NCBI GenBank assembly: GCA_951213105.1
Contig: OX578152.1
Coordinates: 101,642,568-101,706,567, forward strand
Reading direction: 5' to 3'
Length of the DNA: 64,000 nucleotides
Source: Amaurobius ferox
Lineage: Eukaryota > Arthropoda > Arachnida > Araneae > Amaurobiidae
This document shows, piece after piece, positions 36,374 through 48,400 of this stretch. Positions within the stretch are counted from its first letter, which is position 1. Each line of letters opens with the position of its first letter. The notes under the pieces were generated by a model. That model searched no databases. It worked only from the letters and a program-made list of their open reading frames with translations, and was not told where the DNA came from. The position numbers and the translations under genes were made by a program.

Positions 36374-39028
36374 GTCTGTGAGGAACATTTTCTGCCTGAG
36401 GAGATTATAAGAACCTCGGAAGTATATGACAGTGTGAATGGTAAGCTTCTTTCTGCACCATTGAGTTGCCCAAGACTCAAAACGGATGCTGTGCCTTCTA
36501 TATTTCTTGGATCCCCTGACTATTTAACTATACAGAAGAATGTGCGAGAAGGTCCTGAAGAAAAAAAGTTGAGACGAGAGATGCAGAATCTTGAACATGC
36601 TCTTGCAGAAAGTCTCGAAACTGCTACAGAATATGAAAAGGAGATAAGTTTTTCAAATTTTATTGAACTTTTAAAATGTCTGCATGAAAGTAAGTCAAAG
36701 ATTTCATGGGATATTATTTGTAAGCAAGATTATGTTTTTATTTTTAAATTATCTGCACCTCCATCTCCTAAAATTATTAGTTCATTATTTATAAGTGAAA
36801 ATTTAGAAGCATCAGTTGAGTTAAAAGGGATATCATTAAGTAAAGTTGGAACTTTCACTTTTCCTTGCAAAATAAGAAATATTAATGAAATTTTGTCTAT
36901 TATTGAAACATTTGACAACATGGAATCTAATCCTACTAAACCTAATAGTATATCTTTCATAAATGATGTAGTAGCAATTCTAAAAAAATCTTATCCTGAT
37001 AATATTACTTTGTATGAATTTATTCAAGAACAGTTAACAAATAGCATTTTATGCAATAACAAAAGGCATTATTCAACAAATATTTTAATTTTTTCATCTC
37101 TATTATTTTCCATATCTCCCCATTCTTATAAATTTATTCGCAGTTCTCAGAATGTAATTCTTCCCCACCCATCTACTATAAAGAGGTTATGCTCTAAATT
37201 CAACATGAAAGCAGAAAGTGAAGTAAGTGATAAAAATTTTTTATCTTATATGAAGCTCAAGTACAAACATTTGTCTGAAGAAGATCACATCATAACATTA
37301 ATGATGGATGAGATTTACATTAAACCTTATTTTGACTTTAAAGGTGGTAATATTGTTGGCATTGCCTATAATAAAGATACCGCAGCCAGTACTGCACAAG
37401 TTTTTATGGTCAGTAGCCTATTTTCTACTTATAAAGATGTGTGTCATATTTTACCAGTTAAAAATATATGTGCTGATGAATTATTTATATTTTTGAAAAA
37501 ATTAATTCTAGGTTTAGAAGATATTGGTTTTAAAGTTATTTGCATAGTTTCTGATAATAATTCTATAAATAAAAAAAGTGTTTCCTATTTTGCTAATCCT
37601 CCAAAATTTTCTATTTGTTATGAACATCCTTGTGATGCATCTCGTGTACTTTTTTATTGTATTGATTCTGTTCATATTTTAAAATGTATTAGAAATAATT
37701 GGATCAATCAGAAAGATGTAGATCAAACCATGTGTTTTCCAGGATTTGAGGATACAAGTAATAGAATTAAAGCAAGTTTTTCAACTTTAAAGACATTGCA
37801 TAGAGCAGAAAGTGAGTATTTGGTTAAATTTGGTCATACTCTTACTTTAAAGGCATTATATCCTACTAGTATAGAAAGACAAAATGTTAAACTTGCTCTT
37901 AAAATTTTTAATGATCATGTCATTACTGGACTGGAAGAAGTTGCAGAAAAAGAAAATTTAAGTGAGTATTCTGATTGTGCTTCTTACATAAATTTTATAT
38001 TGAAATGGTGGAAAATAATGAATGTGAAAACTTGTTTTAAAGGCATAAGTAAGAGGGATGTCTATCGAGAACCTTTATATGCTTCTGATACGGATGAACG
38101 GTATGTTTATTTACAAAAATTTTTGGTATGGTTAGATGCTTGGTCAGGTCCCGAATTTCAGCAAGGAAAATTGAGTCGAGAAACATTTTCTGCATTGTAT
38201 CACACTACTTATGCTATGGTAGAATTAAGTAAGTTTTGCAGAAATGAGTTAAAGAAGGATTACATACTTCCAGGCAAAGTCCAGACTGATGAATTGGAAC
38301 ATAGGTTTGGTCAGTATCGCCAATTGGCTGGTTCTCAGTATTCTATTTCTCTTCGACAGGTGTATGAGACTGAAAATAGGTTAAGAATTTCTTCTACAAT
38401 GGCGTTATCTTTAAAGTCTGTGCATTTCGGATCTTGTTCAATTGAGCCTTTTGTAGATTCTGATCATGATGATGATATTGAAGCTGTTTATACCCAAGTA
38501 AGCAATATTAGTGTTTCCTCTAATGATGTTGAGAATGTTAATTGCAGGTTGCCTATTCTGACATACATTGCTGGATACTGTGCGCATTCTGTTACGAAAA
38601 AGGTAAGTTGCTTTTCTTGTAAAAAAGTGCTTGTTTTAAATAAGAATTTGGATATATCTATGCTATCGGACAGTTTGATCACAAGACTTGATAGAGGAGG
38701 TTTAAGCTATCCCCGACCGGAGGTACTAAATGCTGTGTTATATAATTATGTTGTTATTAATAAATTAATTTCAGAAGAATATGAAAAAGAATTTTTACAA
38801 TTAACAAGTCAGAGGAAAGCTGCTCTATTTACTACGTATGAGATATTGGAAGATCAAGACTTTGATTTGGATTTTGATAAGTGCTCGGAGGGTCATTCTT
38901 CACGTGAAATGATGAAGCAGGTACTTAAAGCATCTACGAATACATTTCTGAACAACTACTGCAAAAAAAGAAATGATGTTCTATCTACCAGTAAAAATAA
39001 GAGAAAATTAGAAACATTAGGTAAGTAG
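36374..39028 (+). CDS. P-element-type transposase, main exon
   Basis: Begins GTCTGTGAG (VCEEHFLPEEII) after TTTTTCTAG; the first Met in frame is at 36434. In order: end of THAP with 'AVPSIFLG'; a charged leucine-rich coiled coil ('EEKKLRREMQNLEHALAESL') for dimerisation; RNase H-like catalytic core with the first Asp in 'LMMDEIYIKPYF', the second in 'VICIVSDNNSINKK', the phrase 'SVHILKCIRNNW' next to the GTP-binding insertion, and the catalytic Glu region 'QTDELEHRFGQYRQLAGSQY'; then the C-terminal 'ILTYIAGYCAHSVTKKVSCF' and 'DRGGLSYPRPEVL'. No internal stop. 884 residues here plus 51 from exon 1, comparable with THAP9 (about 900). The end 'ACATTAG|GTAAGTAG' is both a donor and, if unspliced, a stop after two more residues. 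Confidence 0.9.
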   Translation, partial: VCEEHFLPEEIIRTSEVYDSVNGKLLSAPLSCPRLKTDAVPSIFLGSPDYLTIQKNVREGPEEKKLRREMQNLEHALAESLETATEYEKEISFSNFIELLKCLHESKSKISWDIICKQDYVFIFKLSAPPSPKIISSLFISENLEASVELKGISLSKVGTFTFPCKIRNINEILSIIETFDNMESNPTKPNSISFINDVVAILKKSYPDNITLYEFIQEQLTNSILCNNKRHYSTNILIFSSLLFSISPHSYKFIRSSQNVILPHPSTIKRLCSKFNMKAESEVSDKNFLSYMKLKYKHLSEEDHIITLMMDEIYIKPYFDFKGGNIVGIAYNKDTAASTAQVFMVSSLFSTYKDVCHILPVKNICADELFIFLKKLILGLEDIGFKVICIVSDNNSINKKSVSYFANPPKFSICYEHPCDASRVLFYCIDSVHILKCIRNNWINQKDVDQTMCFPGFEDTSNRIKASFSTLKTLHRAESEYLVKFGHTLTLKALYPTSIERQNVKLALKIFNDHVITGLEEVAEKENLSEYSDCASYINFILKWWKIMNVKTCFKGISKRDVYREPLYASDTDERYVYLQKFLVWLDAWSGPEFQQGKLSRETFSALYHTTYAMVELSKFCRNELKKDYILPGKVQTDELEHRFGQYRQLAGSQYSISLRQVYETENRLRISSTMALSLKSVHFGSCSIEPFVDSDHDDDIEAVYTQVSNISVSSNDVENVNCRLPILTYIAGYCAHSVTKKVSCFSCKKVLVLNKNLDISMLSDSLITRLDRGGLSYPRPEVLNAVLYNYVVINKLISEEYEKEFLQLTSQRKAALFTTYEILEDQDFDLDFDKCSEGHSSREMMKQVLKASTNTFLNNYCKKRNDVLSTSKNKRKLETLGK

Positions 39029-42000
39029 CCCAATTTGCATGTGACTGATGTGCATGGAATTGCTCAAACTTTTATACATTTGTAAAGGAGTGCATGAAAT
39101 TAACAATTTTGCATGTTTTAACAATACTGCATCTAGTTAACACAGTGCAGGAAATAATTAATAGAACTAAATGTTTTTAACAGAAAGCATGAAATCTAAC
39201 AGTATTGAATGTTGGTAGCAGAGTGCAGGAAATCTAAATATTTTGCATGTTTTTAATAGAATGCATGAAATTAAATAATTTTCCATGTTTATAACAGAGT
39301 GTATGAACCGTAACAGTTTGGCTAGTTTCTAACAGATTGCATGTAAACAGAGTGTTTGGAATCAAACGCCTTTTAAGTACTTTCTGGTGCATAAAAATAA
39401 AAGGATTTCTAAAATTTCAGCAAACTTTCTAGTTCTTTTGCAGAAAACCCTCAAAGGTATAGTTATCCACACAGCATATGAAGAATGTGTTTTTTATGTA
39501 CAGTGTAACATGTAAATATAAAGTTGTATGTAATAAGTTGAGCATCTTGATGTTTTGCATGTGTATAATTTAGATTAAGGTGGAGCTTGTTTTTAATAGA
39601 TTGCATGAATTCTAACTATTTTGCATGTTTCGGGGAAATAATTAACAGAACCGCATGTTTTCTAACAAGAGTGTATATTGTTTGTTGATAACAATGTGCA
39701 ATCCTGCATTTATTTCATAAATTCAGTATTATTCTATATATCTTTTAATTTCAGTTTAATGTTTAGATTGTACAGTGGAATTTATAAAGTACATTTAAGT
39801 TGTCTTCCACTAGTCATATAAAGCTAAATAATCACTCGAGTTATGCTGCTTATAAAATGTCAGCAATCTTCCTAGTGTTTTTTTGCTGAAAATATTCAAG
39901 GATATTTTTTTCATTTGACATAATTGAAAATGCTTTCTTTCACGTAAGTAGTTGCATGTAATAATTTCAGCATTTTGATATTTTGCATGTGTATAATTCC
40001 GTCTAAGTAAGAGCTCAACTGAAATAGCATGTTTTTAATAGATTGCATGAATTCTAATAATTTTGCATGTTTCGGGGAAATAATTAACAGAACTGCATGT
40101 TTTCTAACAAGAGTGTATATTGTTTGTTGATAACAATGTGCAATCCTGCATTTATTTCATAAATTCAGTATTATTCTATGTACCTTTTCTGTATATCTTT
40201 TAATTTCAGTTTAATGTTTAGATTGTACAGAGGGATTTATAAAGTACATTTACGGTGTTTTCCACTACAGTCATATAAAGCTAAATAATCACTAGAGAGT
40301 TATGCTGCTTATAAAATGTCAGCAATCTTCCTAGTGCTTTTTTGGCTGAAAATCTTCAAGGATATTTTTTTCATTTGACAGAATTGAAAATGCTTCCTTT
40401 TACGTAAGTAGTTGCATGTAATAATTTCAGCATTTTGATATTTTGCATGTGTATAACTCCGTCTAAGTAAGAGCTCAACTGAAATAGCATGTTTTTAATA
40501 GATTGCATGAATTCTAATAATTTTGCATGTTTCGGGGAAATAATTTTACAGAACTGCATGTTTTCTAACAAGAGTGTATATTGTTTGTTGATAACAATGT
40601 GCAATCCTGCATTTATTTCATAAATTCAGTATTATTCTATGTACCTTTTCTGTATATCTTTTAATTTCAGTTTAATGTTTAGATTGTACGGTGGGATTTA
40701 TAAAGTACATTTACGTTGTCTTCCACTACAGTCATATAAAGCTAAATAATCACTAGAGAGTTATGCTGCTTATAAAATGTCAGCAATCTTCCTAGTGCTT
40801 TTTTGGCTGAAAATCTTCAAGGATATTTTTCTCATCTCACAGAATTGAAGAATGTTTGATTTTGCGTAAGTAGTTGCTTGTAATAATTTTAGCATCTTGA
40901 TATTTTGCATGTGTATAACTTAGACTAAGTTGGGGGTTTAGAATTGAAATAGTATGTTTTTAATAGATTGCATGAATGTTAACAATTTTGCATGGTTCTA
41001 GAGAATCATTAACAGAACTGTATGTTTTATAACGAGTGTATATTGTTTGTTCATTGGAATATGCAGCCCTGCATTTATTTCATGGATTGAATATTGTTCT
41101 ATGTACCCTTTCTGTGTGTCTTTTAATTTCAGTTTAATGCTTGGATTGTACAATGAGATTTCTAAATTATGGTTCGGTTTCTTCCACTACAGTCATGCAA
41201 AGCTAAGTAATCACTAGAGAATTATGCTGCATATATAAAATGTCAGCAATCTTCGAATTTTTTCTTTTTCCTGAAAACTTTCAAGGATATTTGTCTTGTC
41301 TCGCAGATTTGAAAAATGTGTGATTTTTTTGTGTACCATGTGGCATGTAAGTAGTTTCATGTAATAATTTTTGTAATTTTAGTATCTTGATGTTTTGTAT
41401 GTGCATGAAATAGCGTATTTTCAAGTGTTTGTCAAGTAAGTAATTGTATGTTAAAAATTTAGTATCTTGATATATTACATGTATATTTTGATTATTTGTC
41501 ATAGCATGATAAAACTGAAAAGAATGGGTTATTTTTAGGTTGTGTAAATTTGTTTTTATAATATAGTGAATGAACTGTTATGTTATTAAGAATAGTTAAA
41601 ATTACTTGGGAAAAAGTAAAGTAATTAATTTATAGTTTCAAATTGTCATTGCATGTATTAATATTTTAGTTGCTATTTTTATAATACAATATATATATAT
41701 ACTAATTTTATCTTTCTTATATTTTCAATCCAATGGAAGTATATATGGGACATTAATGTCATAAAGTTGTATTATACAGCTTTATTAAGCTTTTTATAAA
41801 GCACCTGTATTTCAAAATTTAGAATTGAGCAAAATATTTTACTATTTGTTAATGTGTGGAAGTGAAAGTAGGAGTTTATGATGTGCTATATTATAAAACC
41901 TGAACTTCTATAGATTAATAGATTATAGTCATAGGTTAATGAATGGCATTCAACTAGTATTTTATCTTAATTCTAAACTAAAATAAATTTACAATTTAAA

Positions 42001-42271
42001 ACGAGGAATTCGGGGGAAAGAGCATAGAAAAGCATATTGGAAGTTAAATTCTGAGTTTATTTTTTATAATTATTTTATGATATTTAAAAAAAAAAGACAA
42101 AGAAAAAACAATATTAATTTTTAAAATAACCCAATTTTATCTAACTTATCGGCATTTTCTTGCGTTTAAATTAATTTGTTTCACGATCTATAAGTACTGA
42201 AAGTTTTGAACTTATAAATTTAATTAATACTATTACTTTACTAAAAAATATGTAATTATTCCTTTACATAG
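39021..42271 (+). other. Putative last intron of the P-like gene, TGCATG-rich
   Basis: Bounded by ATTAG|GTAAGTAG and TTTACATAG|AACGG. Contains about 25 TGCATG hexamers between 39035 and 41650 by hand count, and tandem ~450-bp repeats (39480-41500). The rest is AT-rich, without ORFs. If it is not spliced, this is a long 3' UTR. Confidence 0.55.
39480..41500 (+). repeat. Tandem ~450-bp repeats inside the P-like element
   Basis: The landmark 'gcatgtttcggggaaata' recurs at about 39624, 40066 and 40526, and degenerates at about 40990 (period 442-460); a fifth, worn copy covers about 41290-41500. Each unit holds 'taatttcagcat', 'cttttaatttcagttta' and '.cgtaagtagttgcatg', i.e. acceptor-like and donor-like strings. 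Confidence 0.85.
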
Positions 42272-42414
42272 AACGGAGAAACGAAAGGGAAGCAAATAGA
42301 ACCACCTATCGAGATCTGGGAGGGAGAAAAACTCGCAGTGGGCCTACAGCCGATACGTCACAAGTTAATGAGTCGGCTTCTACTTTCGGAGGTGACGGCT
42401 GCACCCCCCCTTAA
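42272..42414 (+). CDS. Possible last exon of the P-like transposase
   Basis: After acceptor CCTTTACATAG, phase-1 entry gives an open, hydrophilic frame (ERRNEREANRTTYRDLGG, then RKTRSGPTADTSQVNESAST, FGGDGCTPP) that runs through the right terminal repeat and stops at TAA 42412-42414 in the flanking satellite. The frame matches the donor at 39020. No homology is recognised, and a polyadenylation site would have to lie in host DNA, so this may be chance. Confidence 0.35.
42370..42397 (-). repeat. Right terminal inverted repeat of the P-like element
   Basis: Ends ...CTTTCGGAGGTGACG, inverse of the left terminus. Followed by GCTGCACC at 42398-42405. Confidence 0.85.
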
Positions 42415-45400
42415 GTAGAAAATATTGGAAATCTGAAATTGCACACTTTCTTCCTTTCGAGTGATTTACCCATATACCAAATTTGAAGTCTCTATCTCAT
42501 CGCAAAGCATGCTTTCCCGTCATTTCACTTTTCGAACGTTTTGGTGTGCGGCACCGCCTTAAGTAGAAAATATTGAAAATCTGAAATTCCGCACTTTCTT
42601 TCTTTCTAACGATTTACCCATACACCAAACTTGAAGTCTCTATCTCATCGCAAAGCATGCTTACCCGTCATTTCACTTTTCGAACGTTTTGGTGTGGGGC
42701 ACCCCCTCTATAGAACGTTTTCGAAAAATTCGATTTTTCCAGGGGGTTTTATCGAACGACCGAGCCGTGTACCAAATTGCAAGTCTCTATCTATTCGGGA
42801 AGTGCCTAAAAAAGGCGTGACAGACAGACGGACAGACAGACAGACGGGCAGACAGACAGACGGACAGACAGACAGACAGACGGACACTTGGCAATTAGTA
42901 TATACTAGCCGCATACCCGTTGAAAATCAACGGCCCCACATTAAGCAACCCCTGAATAATGTAAATTTTTTAATAATTCGCGTTTTTTATTTATTCGACA
43001 AATCGAACATTTAGTTTTGAGGCACCCCCAAAAGTTCAAAATATCGGAAAACTGAAATTGCACATCTTCTTCCTTTCGAACTATCTACCTGTACACCAAA
43101 TTTGAAGTCTGTATCTTATTTCGAAGCATGTTTTTTTTTATTAATTCACATTTCGAACGTTTTCCTCTGGAAAACCCCCTTAAACGAACATTTTTGAAAA
43201 ATTATATTCGTTTTGGGTGTTTTCATCAAATGATTTGTCTATATTTAAAATTTTGAGCCTCTATCAAATTTTAAAGGGGCCGTTTCTCATTTATTTGGAA
43301 AATCGAACATTTTTGTGTGCGACACCCCCTTAAGTAGGAAATATTGTAAATCTGAAATTACACACTTTCTTCCTTTCTAACGGTTTACCTATATATCAAA
43401 TTTGAAGTCCCTATCTTATCGCAAAGCAGGCTTTCCTATCATTTCACTTTTCGAACGTTTTGGTGTGCGGCACCCCCTTGAGTAGAAAATATTGGAAATC
43501 TGAAAATGCACACTTTCTGCCTTTCGAACGATTTACCCATACACCAAATTTAAAGTCTCTATCTCATCGCAAAGCATGCTTTCCTGTCATTTCACTTTTC
43601 GAACGTTTTGGTGTGGGGCACCCCCTCTATAGAACGTTTTCGAAAAATTCGATTTTTCCAGGGGGTTTTATCGAACGACCGAGCCGTGTACCAAATTGCA
43701 AGTCTCTATCTATTCGGGAAGTGCCTAAAAAAAGCGTGACAGACAGACGGACAGACAGACAGACGGACAGACAGACAGACAGACAGACGGACACTTGGCA
43801 ATTAGTATATACTAGCCGAATACCCGTTGAAAATCAACGTTCTCGCAATAAGCAACCCCTGAATATTGTAATTTTTTAATAATTCGCGTTTCACATTTAT
43901 TCGGCAAATCGAATATTTTAGTGTGCAGAACCCCCTTAAGTAGAAAATATTGGAAATCTGAAATTCCTCACGTTCTTTGTTTCAAACGATTTACCCATAC
44001 ACCAAATTTGAAGTCTCTATCTCATCGCAAATCATGCTCTCCTATCATTTCACTTTTCGAACGTTTTGGTGTGCTGCACCCCCCCTTAAGTAGAAAATAT
44101 TGGAAATCTGAAATTGCACACATTCTTCCTTTCGAGTGATTTACCCACATACCAAATTTGAAGTCTCTATCTCATCGCAAAGCATGCTTTCCCGTCATTT
44201 CACTTTTCGAACGTTTGGGTGTGCGGCACCCCCTTAAGTAGAAAATATTGAAAATCTAAAATTCCACACTTTCTTTTTTTCTAACGATTTATCCATACAC
44301 CAAATTTGAAGTCTCTATCTCATCGCAAAGCATGCTCTCCTATCATTTCACTTTTCGAACGTTTTGGTGTGCTGCACCCCCCCCCCCCCTTAAGTAGAAA
44401 ATATTGGAAATCTGAAATTGCACACTTTCTTCCTTTCGAGTGATTTACCCATATACCAAATTTGAAGTCTCTATCTCATCGCAAAGCATGCTTTCCCGTC
44501 ATTTCACTTTTTTAACGTTTTGGTGTGGGGCACCCCCTCTATAGAACGTTTTCGAAAAATTCGATTTTTCCAGAGGGTTTTATCGAACGACCGAGCCGTG
44601 TACCAAATTGCAAGTCTCTATCTATTCTGGAAGTGCCTAAAAAAGGCGTGACAGACAGACGGACGGACAGACAGACAGACGGACAGACAGACAGACGGAC
44701 ACTTGGCAATTAGTATATATAATAATAGATAGATAGATTTTTTCCCCTGTACTTACGATAATTTTTTTCATTTTAGCTTTTTAGACGTCTTTCTAGCTGA
44801 ACAATCGTTGAAAATCAACGGTCTCGCAATAAGTAACCACAGAATATTGTCTTTTTTTTTTAATAATTCGCATTTTACATTTATTCGGCAAATCGAATAT
44901 TTCACTGTGCGGAACCCCCTAAAGAAGAAAATATTGTAAATTATAAATTGCGCACGTCTTCCTTTCGAAATATCTACCAGTACACCAAATTAAAGTCTCC
45001 CGAAGCATACTATTTTATCATCTCGCCTTTCGAACGTTTTTCTGTGGAGCACACTCATAAATGAACATTTTTGAAAAACTCTGTTCGCCTTGGATTTCTT
45101 ATCAGAGGATTGGTTCATATATCAAATATCAAGCCTCTCTCACATTTAAAGGAAGCGTGTCTCATTTATTCCGAAAATCGAACATATTGGTGTTCGACAC
45201 CCCTAAGGTTGTAAATATTGGAAATCTGAATTTGCACCCTTTCTTCCTTTCAAACTATCTACCAGTACACTAAATTTGATGTCTTTATCCTATCGTGAAG
45301 CATGTTTTTCTATCACTTCATATTTCGAAAGTTTTTCTGTGTTGCACCCCTTTAAATGATCATTTTTGAAAAACCGTAATAATTGTAGGGGCTTTTTATC

Positions 45401-48400
45401 AAATGCTTACACCATATATTAAATTTCAAGCTTCTATCACATTGTAAGGGAGGCGTTTTTCATTTGTTCTTCAAATCGAACATTTTAGTGTGCGGCAAAC
45501 ACTACAATAGCAAATGTTGGAAAACTGAAATTGCACACGTTCTTCCTTCCTAACTATCTACACTTATATCAAATTCGAAGCCTCTATCTCATTGCGAAGT
45601 ATGCTTTTCCATCATCTCACCATTCGAATGATTTTCTGTGGAATACCAAACCCCCTAAAATACACATTTTTGAAAAACTCCATTCTTCTTGGGTTTTCAA
45701 TTAAATGATTCGCCCATATACCAAATATCAAGCCTTTATCATGTTCTGAAAGGAGTGTTTCTACTTCATTCCGAAAATCGAACATTTTTGTGTGCGACAC
45801 CCCCTAATATAGAAAATATTGGAAAACTGAAATTGTACACATGTTTTCTTCCAAACTATTACCAGTACACCAAATTTCAAATCTTTATCTCATCCTGAAG
45901 TATGTTTTCTTATCAATTCGCATTTCGATTTTTTTCCTCTGGAGCACCCCCTTAAACGAACGTTTATGATAAATTATAATCATCTTGGGCGTGTTTATCA
46001 AATGATTATTCCATATACAAAATTTCAAGTCTCTATCAAATTTTAAAGGACATGTTTCTTATTTATTCGGTAAATCGAACATTTTGGTATGCCGCACCCC
46101 CTTAAGTAGAAAATATTGGAAATCTGAAACTGCACACTTTCTTCCTTTCGAAAGATTTACCTATACACCAAATTTGAAGTCTCTATCTTATGGCAAAGCA
46201 TGCTTTCCTATCATTTCACTTTTCGAACGTTTTGGTGTGGAGCACCCCCTCCAGAGAACGTTTTCGAGAAATTCGATTTTACCAGGAGGTTTTGTCGAAC
46301 GATCGAGCCGTGTACCAAATTGCAAGTCTATACCTATTCGAGAAGTGCTTGAAAAAAGCGTGACAGACAGACAGACAGGCGGACAGAAAGACAAACAGAC
46401 GGCAACTTGGCAATTAATATATACTAGCCGAATACCCGTTTAAAATCAACGGTTTCGCAATAAGCAATCCCTGAATAATGTAAATTTTATAATAATTCGT
46501 GCTTCCCATTTATTCGACAAATCGAATATTTTGGTATGCAGAACCCCCTAAAGAAGAAAATATTGGGAAACTAAATTTGCGCATTTCTTCCTCTGTTTGT
46601 CTTGTGTTTTTTATCAGATGATTGGCCCATATACCAAATATCAAGCCTCTATAACATTTAAAAGGAAGCGTGCCTCATTTATTCGGAAAATCGTACATGC
46701 TAGTGTGCGCAACCTTTAAAGTTGCAAATATTGGAAATCTGAAATTTCACACTTTCTTCCTTTCAAACTATGTACCCTTACACCAAATTTGATATCTCTA
46801 TCTCATTTCGAGCATGGTTTTTTTATACATTCACTTTTCGAACGTTTCACCCTCGAGCACCCCCCTTAAAGGAACATTTTTGAAAAACTATATTCTTCTT
46901 GCGTGTTTCCGTCAAAGGATTAGCCCATATACCAAATTTCAAGCCTCTATTAAATTTAAAAGAGCGTTTTCTTATTTATTCTGTAAATCGAACATTTTGG
47001 TGTGCGGCGTCCGCTTAAGTAGAAAATATTGGAAATCTGAAATTGCGCACTCTCTTCCTTTTGTACGATTTACTCATACACTAAATTTGAAGTCTCTATC
47101 TCATCGGAAAGCATGATTTCCTATCATTTCACTTTTCGAACGTTTTAGTGTGTGGCACCCCCTTAAGTAGAAAATATTGGAAATCTGAAATTGCACACTT
47201 TCTTCTTTTCGAACGATTTATTTATACACCAAATTTAAAGTCTCTATCTCATCGCAAAGCATGCTTTCCTATCATTTCACTTTTCGACCGTTTTAGTGTG
47301 CGACACCCCCTCTAAAGAGCGTTTTCGAAAACTTCGATTTTTCTAGGGGGGTTTATCGAACAGCCGGGCCGTGTACCAAATTGCAAGTCTCTATCTATTC
47401 GGGAAGTGCCTATAAAAAGCGTGACAGATGGACAGACAGACAGACGGACGGACACTTGGCAATTAGTATATATAGACCAATTGTATATACTAGCCGAATA
47501 CCCGTTGAAAATCAACGGTCTCACAATAAGCAACCCCTGAATAATGTAAATTTTTATTAATTCGCGTTTCATATTTATTCGACTAATCGAATATTTTGGT
47601 GTGCAGAATCCCCTAAAGAAGAAAATATTAGGAAACTTAATTTCCGCAATTCTTCCTTTCGAATTATCTACCCGTACATTAAAGTCTATCTCATCCCGAG
47701 GCACCCCTATTTTATTATTTTTCCTTTGCCCCTGTTTTCTGTGAAGCACACCCATAAATGAACATTTTTGAAAAACTCTGTCTGTCTTGGGTTTTTATCA
47801 AATGATTGGCCCATATACAAAATATTAAGCTTCTATCAAATTTAAAAGGAAGCGTGCCTCAAATGTTCCGAAAATCGAACATATTAGTGCGCGGCACCCC
47901 TTAAAGTAGCAAATATTGGAAATCTGAAATTTCACACATTCTTCCTTTCAAACTATCTACCAGTACACCAAATTTGAAGTCTCTATCCTACCGAGAAGCA
48001 TGTTTTTTCTATTACTTCACCTTTCGAACGTTGTTCTATGTAGCACCCCGTTAATGAATATTTTTTTGAATACTGTATGAATACTGTATTGATGAATGAA
48101 TATTGTATTCATCTTTTTTTTTTTTTGTCAAATGGTTAGCATATATACTAAATTTCGAGTCTCTATCACATTGTAAAGGAGGCGTTCTTCATTTGTTCAG
48201 CAAATCGAAAATTTTAGTGAGCGGCACCCCCTGCAATAGCAAATGTTGGAAAACTGAAATTGCACACTTTCTTCCTTTGCAATTTTTTGCCCGTACACCA
48301 AATCTGAAGTATCTATCTCATCGCGAAGCATGATTTTCTACCATTTCATCTTTCGAATGCTTCTGTGTGGAGTACCCACCCCCTTAGGAATACATTTTTG

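Larger units (their letters stand above)
34855..42397 (+). mobile_element. P-element-like DNA transposon, apparently complete (7.5 kb)
   Basis: Inverted termini CGTCACCTCC(A/G)AAAG..GCCGA match at about 24 of 28 positions, and subterminal inverted motifs containing GTAGGCCCA lie at 34904-34924 and 42339-42358. It has a target duplication and an empty-site paralogue in the same satellite. Inside are a THAP-domain exon, a large intact transposase exon, and a possible short last exon. P elements transpose by cut-and-paste with a GTP-dependent transposase. Twice or more the length of the Drosophila P element, mainly because of a ~1.2-kb first intron and a ~3.25-kb repeat-filled second one. Confidence 0.9.

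Noticed and set aside
36434..39028. Domesticated THAP9-type host gene instead of a transposon
   Set aside because: Terminal inverted repeats, a target duplication and an empty-site paralogue show it is a mobile-element copy, not a host locus.
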